Source of the DNA: Nitrososphaeraceae archaeon
GTDB taxonomy: Archaea; Thermoproteota; Nitrososphaeria; Nitrososphaerales; Nitrososphaeraceae
Assembly (NCBI GenBank): GCA_030038695.1
Contig: JASHSN010000666.1
Coordinates: 1 to 10,063 of the forward strand
Direction: 5' to 3'
Length of the DNA stretch: 10,063 bases
Shown here in pieces: positions 8,001-10,063 of this stretch. Each line of letters starts with the position of its first letter. Positions within the stretch are counted from its first letter, which is position 1. The position numbers were made by a program, and so were the translations under genes. Below the pieces are notes generated by a model. It was not told where the DNA came from. It made no database searches and was given only the letters and a program-made list of their open reading frames with translations.

Positions 8001-8250
8001 CTCTGAACAGAACTTTCTTTTTTTGTAGCGTACTAAAACGGTACCAGAAATCCTTGATTATGCGTCCTCTTAAATGTCCAACATGCGGTTCTCCGTTCAT
8101 TGTCGGAGGACCCTCTATAAAAGCCACCAGTTGTCTATTATCACGCAAATCGTTTTCCAATGCAGGGTTTAAATCGATACCTTGGAGGTAGCTGCGAATC
8201 TCACTTTCGATGGCTTTTGGATCGTATTTGTCTGCTAATTCCATCTGCAC
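5032..8250 (-). CDS. ileS: Isoleucyl-tRNA synthetase, archaeal/eukaryal type
   Basis: Class I synthetase that charges tRNA-Ile and edits mischarged valine in the cytoplasm. Positions below count from the upstream TTG (8259). The HIGH motif is HVGH at 59-62 and the KMSKS motif is at 605-609. The CP1 editing domain spans about 185-405, with CPGC at 188-191, WTTMPFTL at 228-235, and GSGIVHLSPANGEKDF at 328-343 containing the editing-site Asp. GTPLPIW at 468-474 is followed by two Cys pairs (476/479 and 518/521), probably zinc ligands. DTWHNSGAAP at 533-542 is another family block. The C-terminal anticodon-binding and appended region runs to the end. At about 1072 residues the length is normal and full. 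Three in-frame starts exist: TTG 8259, GTG 8250 and ATG 8244. The GTG is chosen because GGAG at 8261-8264 is 10 bases away, the spacing seen at purM, whereas TTG would be one base from it. It is divergent from ppa. Confidence 0.97.
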   Translation of the reverse strand: MQMELADKYDPKAIESEIRSYLQGIDLNPALENDLRDNRQLVAFIEGPPTMNGEPHVGHLRGRIIKDFWYRFSTLQKKKVLFRAGWDTQGLPVELQAEKELGLTGNKMENLRKVGIEKIVETCKKVIDRYNKSWIATDKLLGMSFNYEKAYWTYRDEYIEREWKYLKKAWETGMLTEWFRVVAYCPGCQTSLSNAEVNQGYENVEDPSLYYKVKLIDDDAYLVVWTTMPFTLVTDELIGVNPDANYVYAKIKSEVWIIGENRMQALMSELRITDYHVEKTVLGRELNGVHYVHPLLGLIPKLQELAAAGSIHFIVAEEFVDITTGSGIVHLSPANGEKDFETAAKRNLPIFVPIDDKVNFTSEAGTFANTFVRDADLRVVEALRTSHALLKIGKIKHQYPKCWRSQHKLVWLARREYFYAIDMLGEMPTEAANGVDYFFEAPKNRFLEIIKEKVPWCITRERIWGTPLPIWSCIKCQHKDALFSRDEILKKSICLPDGPDFELHRPQIDRIEIKCENCGSNMRRELFVLDTWHNSGAAPYASLSDYEFKKLIPAVFMTEGIDQTRGWAYTLLIENVTMNQKAVAPFRSFLFQGHVLDEAGNKMSKSIGNVIDGRSLLSEHPVDLIRFYFMWKSSPIDSLKFSLQEMRSRPYQIMSTLYYLHVYFRQNSTFDGFDFRSHDLEWVVVNGLMSLSDIWLISKLQHLVEQVSMAFERCRFNEGARAIEDFIINQMSQMYIPFTRNIIWDDNPEGLNLRLAIYAVIAHCLERIDIMLNPLTPFITEYLYLSCFPSRKSVMLECWPKYDDHHVNRIVEQAFDKCREIISLSNAARVKAMLKRRWPIREAIICTSDTKLLRTNGIAEILKTQLNVESYRIFEMKDTTFLHKMLDLIEAELPIVPNVFLIKKNVGSKVRADIVKLSQALDEVDKVELIKSLEASGKYTLSYDNRQIDLSSDDLEFSYVVREGYALSERDNLMVFIGTKRDKDLITRGLMRDLARNLQQLRKERGYNPTDIVPTAFVADLSEEEISSLYSMKEELLHLVRVKSIVLSKTSVEKVSYKTIQLDERELAISVE

Positions 8251-8260
8251 GAATGGCAAT

Positions 8261-8264
8261 CTCC
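8261..8264 (-). promoter_or_regulatory. Shine-Dalgarno site that decides the ileS start
   Basis: Minus-strand GGAG (within AGGAG) lies 10 bases before the GTG at 8250, 16 before the ATG at 8244 and only one base before the TTG at 8259. This favours GTG and argues against TTG. Confidence 0.55.
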
Positions 8265-8290
8265 TATTGACTCGTGTTTATGTTTTTTGT

Positions 8291-8300
8291 TTAATATTTC
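8291..8300 (-). promoter_or_regulatory. Candidate ileS TATA element
   Basis: Minus-strand GAAATATTAA lies about 45 bases before the GTG start. A transcript starting about 26 bases downstream (near 8269) would have a leader of about 19 bases that still includes the GGAG site, so promoter, ribosome site and start codon agree with each other. Confidence 0.4.
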
Positions 8301-8405
8301 CTCAAGCATAAATGCCATAGTACGGATTCAATATTTTTTCAAATCTCTTTTGGAGTATCGGTTCCATCCTAACATCTAGAACGAATTTACACCTGCATAC
8401 TATAT

Positions 8406-8421
8406 TGTAGTAAATTCTACA
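8406..8421. repeat. Short inverted repeat in the ileS/ppa divergent region
   Basis: TGTAG and CTACA (8406-8410 and 8417-8421) flank a 6-base A/T-rich spacer, directly upstream of the ppa TATA element. The geometry suits a dimeric regulator binding site, but arms of 5 bases can occur by chance. Confidence 0.25.
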
Positions 8422-8434
8422 TTAACTGCAGTAA

Positions 8435-8444
8435 GAATATATTC
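8435..8444 (+). promoter_or_regulatory. Candidate ppa TATA box (perfect palindrome)
   Basis: GAATATATTC is a 10-base palindrome centred about 33 bases before the ppa ATG (8473). A start about 26-30 bases downstream falls at 8466-8470, giving a leaderless or nearly leaderless message. This agrees with the absence of a Shine-Dalgarno site ahead of ppa. Confidence 0.5.
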
Positions 8445-8472
8445 TATCTGATCCTCGTAAGTACTGACCTTG

Positions 8473-9012
8473 ATGGTTAGAAGTACTGTGACAGCCGGCG
8501 AAAATGCTCCTGATGAGATCAACGTGATGATAGAGATCCCGAAGGGAAGCAACATAAAATACGAATTGGACATGACCAGTGGAGTAATCTTTGTAGACAG
8601 AATCTTGCTAAGTGCGATGTACTATCCATGTAATTACGGTTTTATTCCTGAGACGAAAGAGGAAGACGGAGACCCTGTCGACGTACTCGTACTCGGTAAC
8701 GATTCAGTAATGCCCATGGCTGTTATAAAGTCTCGCCCTGTCGGGATACTACTAACGGAGGATGAGAAAGGTCAGGATTCAAAAATAGTTGCTGCTCCTT
8801 TAAATAAGGTGGATCCAAGCTTCTCTACTATCACGGAAGTTCAAAACATCCCTGAGTATTTGTGTAATCAGATTAGCCATTTCTTTGAACACTACAAAGA
8901 GTTAGAAGAAGGAAAATATGTGAAAGTCCTAGGCTGGAAAGATAGAGAAAGCGCGAAGAAAAAGATCTGCGAAGCCATGAACCGATTCAGAAGTTCAAAC
9001 CCCGAAACCTAA
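8473..9012 (+). CDS. ppa: Inorganic pyrophosphatase, family I (soluble)
   Basis: Hydrolyses pyrophosphate to two phosphates with Mg2+, in the cytoplasm. It pulls forward reactions that release pyrophosphate, including aminoacylation by the synthetases next to it. Counting from the ATG at 8473 (179 residues, normal for the family), the active-site blocks are EIPKGSNIKYE at 21-31, YYPCNYGFIP at 50-59 and the family signature DGDPVD at 65-70 with its metal-binding Asp residues. Conserved KVDPSF and the region through HFFEHYKELE and WKDRESA toward the end are also typical. A TTG three bases earlier is in frame, but the ATG is the better start. A TATA-like palindrome at 8435-8444 predicts a nearly leaderless transcript. 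It is the only gene read on the plus strand and is divergent from ileS. Confidence 0.96.
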   Translation: MVRSTVTAGENAPDEINVMIEIPKGSNIKYELDMTSGVIFVDRILLSAMYYPCNYGFIPETKEEDGDPVDVLVLGNDSVMPMAVIKSRPVGILLTEDEKGQDSKIVAAPLNKVDPSFSTITEVQNIPEYLCNQISHFFEHYKELEEGKYVKVLGWKDRESAKKKICEAMNRFRSSNPET

Positions 9013-9036
9013 TGGACCGCCTGTGATATACAATAA

Positions 9037-9333
9037 AATATCTACGTGCAATCATGCTTGGTTCTGGCTAGTAAAGAGAGTTATTTGTCCAAAGGAGCAG
9101 TGCCGCAAAGTTTGCCTTTGGAGGGGCAGATGAATTGAAATCCGCAGGTGACGGTTAAAGTGTGTCCCAAGTTGGCTGCAGAGAACCCCTGAGATATTAG
9201 GGACCTAAAATATCCTACCGATCACCTTTCATGTTATCAAGTTAGGAAAAGGAGACTCAATAGCCCTAATCCAACCGACTTCGTTTCACCAACAAAAAAC
9301 AAGAAGAAAAAATGGTTAGCAATGTTAAGATGA
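9037..9333 (+). pseudogene. Possible decayed fragment of a Cys/His repeat protein (DUF7450-like)
   Basis: Read in the ppa frame after a TAA at 9034, this stretch has only two internal stops (TGA at 9136 and 9190) before TGA at 9331. Codons 9148-9246 encode VTVKVCPKLAAENP, a stop, then DIRDLKYPTDHLSCYQV. From memory this resembles repeats annotated as DUF7450 in archaeal and bacterial secreted proteins: VxVxxPxxL, then AxKN, then HLxCYxV, often preceded by a DQFG-like turn. There is no intact start and no typical downstream repeat; the frame ends in a Lys-rich run. The similarity was recognised by eye only. The alternatives are chance or an untranslated RNA. Confidence 0.3.
9088..9122. repeat. 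Perfect 8-base inverted repeat with 19-base loop
   Basis: TCCAAAGG (9088-9095) pairs exactly with CCTTTGGA (9115-9122). Inside the loop lies a second small palindrome, GCAAA-G-TTTGC (9105-9115). It begins 75 bases after the ppa stop and is not followed by a T-run, so it does not look like a bacterial-type terminator. It could stabilise the ppa 3' end or belong to an RNA. Confidence 0.35.
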
Positions 9334-9711
9334 AGAAAACCAAAAAACCAGTAGAAACGGAGTCATCTTAATTATGTCCTGTCGGAATACAGTATGTTAC
9401 GGGTGAGTGAGCCTATGTTACATAAAAAGAAGTAGATGGTGCTAGTAATGTAATTGTTACCACAATTTCGGAACAATAAGAGATAACTTACACAATAGAA
9501 TACCTGCAATATGGGTCGATATAAGATTCGGTTCCTATCTTGAACGATACACCTTAGGATGGCATCAAAATCTATGCCATTTCTAACGAAATCAAACAAC
9601 TGCGATAAAACTCTATACTCATATTAATTCAGATCTACGAAACTGTTTATAAACGAAGGCAGTAAAACGCCCCTAATCCTAATGAGTTAGTGGTACCTCT
9701 TGTTTTGAATA
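9334..9711. other. Gene-poor A/T-rich gap
   Basis: I find no supported gene here. The plus strand has a lysine-rich frame from 9312 ending at a TAA at 9369, then stops about every 10-17 codons. The minus strand has one 75-codon frame without a recognisable motif. The one distinct element is the 10-base palindrome GTTTATAAAC at 9644-9653, which is TATA-like on both strands but has no obvious gene behind it. Confidence 0.5.
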
Positions 9712-10063
9712 TTAGAGCGCCTTAAACTGGTCACTCCATCTCATATATGCTCTAATCATGTCGATACTCACACTTGGTTTTCTGATTTTAAAGATTTCTT
9801 TAAAGTCAATCATGTTGATCGCTCTTGGATTCGATTGTGCTTCCATCGCCTTTCCACTTTCAAACAACTCGTTAACTACTCTCAGCTGTGCTGACTGACA
9901 TACGTCCTTGATATCACTTGCACTATACCCTTCCCCTAACTTGGCAAGATCTTCCGATCTCAATGAGCGTTCTTTCTTCAACGCCGCGGTATATTGATTA
10001 AATAAATTGATTCTTGAGCTATTCTCTGGTAGCGTTACATAGATCCTTTTTTGGAATCTCCTA
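9712..10063 (-). CDS. AAA ATPase, Vps4/CdvC-like (partial, N-terminus beyond right edge)
   Basis: Only the last 117 codons are in view, open to the window edge, so no start can be given. The upstream end reads RRFQKRIYVTLPE, the second region of homology of meiotic-clade AAA ATPases such as Vps4, katanin and p97, where the Arg pair supplies the arginine finger. GEGYSASDIKDVCQSA is the sensor-2 helix region (GYSGSDI-type). The C-terminus has RKPSVSIDMIRAYMRW followed by DQFKAL, the PSVS helix found at the end of Vps4 and archaeal CdvC/CDC48-type proteins. CdvC disassembles ESCRT-III-like filaments in archaeal cell division. The N-terminal MIT domain that would separate CdvC from other AAA unfoldases is outside the window, so the role is not settled. 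It is convergent with ppa across about 700 bases. Confidence 0.88.
   Translation of the reverse strand, partial: RRFQKRIYVTLPENSSRINLFNQYTAALKKERSLRSEDLAKLGEGYSASDIKDVCQSAQLRVVNELFESGKAMEAQSNPRAINMIDFKEIFKIRKPSVSIDMIRAYMRWSDQFKAL

Noticed and set aside
7814..8191. 125-codon plus-strand ORF opposite the 5' part of ileS
   Set aside because: Antisense to the HIGH-containing region of ileS, with no ribosome site or recognisable motif.
8470..8472. TTG start for ppa three bases before the ATG
   Set aside because: The ATG directly follows in frame, and the predicted transcript start leaves no reason to prefer the weaker codon.
9126..9192. C/D box guide RNA (AGATGAA ... CCTGAG)
   Set aside because: The C box deviates from RTGATGA and no D'/C' pair is visible between; the spacing alone is not evidence.
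9013..9300. tRNA, SRP RNA or RNase P RNA in the post-ppa gap
   Set aside because: No T-loop consensus, SRP GGTGACC-type block or RNase P core sequences could be found on either strand; the hairpin at 9088-9122 alone is not enough.
9372..9599. 75-codon minus-strand ORF
   Set aside because: TTG start, no ribosome site, no recognisable motif, and a Cys/Tyr/Leu-rich composition typical of chance translation in A/T-rich intergenic DNA.
1..10063. CRISPR array, insertion sequence, phage or toxin-antitoxin system
   Set aside because: No regularly spaced repeats, terminal inverted repeats, transposase or integrase motifs, or paired small ORFs of that type were found.

Overview
The window looks like a stretch of archaeal chromosome at roughly 40% G+C by eye. 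The supporting evidence is a class I lysyl-tRNA synthetase, an archaeal Elp3 (radical SAM plus GNAT), an archaeal/eukaryal-type isoleucyl-tRNA synthetase, a family I inorganic pyrophosphatase, and the tail of a Vps4/CdvC-like AAA ATPase. Several genes are preceded by A/T-rich TATA-type boxes close to the start codon. The protein sequences recall the Thaumarchaeota (class Nitrososphaeria); this lineage call is from memory of the families and was not searched.

Layout. Positions 1-3909 carry a minus-strand cluster read purM, then elp3, then lysS. lysS runs off the left edge and elp3 and lysS are only 5 bases apart. Positions 3910-4491 are gene-poor: one doubtful 61-codon ORF on the minus strand, and on the plus strand a strong TATA-like box and a T7 run that could bracket a small RNA. 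Positions 4492-4881 hold an unrecognised 129-codon minus-strand gene with a TATA box inside its annotated first codons, so its true start is probably the TTG at 4845. ileS fills 5032-8250 on the minus strand. It is divergent from ppa (8473-9012, plus), and the roughly 220 bases between them hold candidate promoters for both. After ppa, about 700 bases have no intact gene. The first part contains what looks like a decayed piece of a secreted-type repeat protein. From 9712 to the right edge is the C-terminal part of a minus-strand AAA ATPase.

The functional theme is housekeeping: charging of tRNA-Lys and tRNA-Ile, wobble-uridine modification by Elp3, hydrolysis of the pyrophosphate released by aminoacylation and biosynthesis, and one step of purine synthesis. 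I see no CRISPR array, transposase, phage gene, tRNA or rRNA. Nothing here amounts to a clear new multi-gene system. The points worth a second look are the possible pseudogene after ppa, the possible small RNA near 4320-4429, and the unrecognised 129-codon gene.
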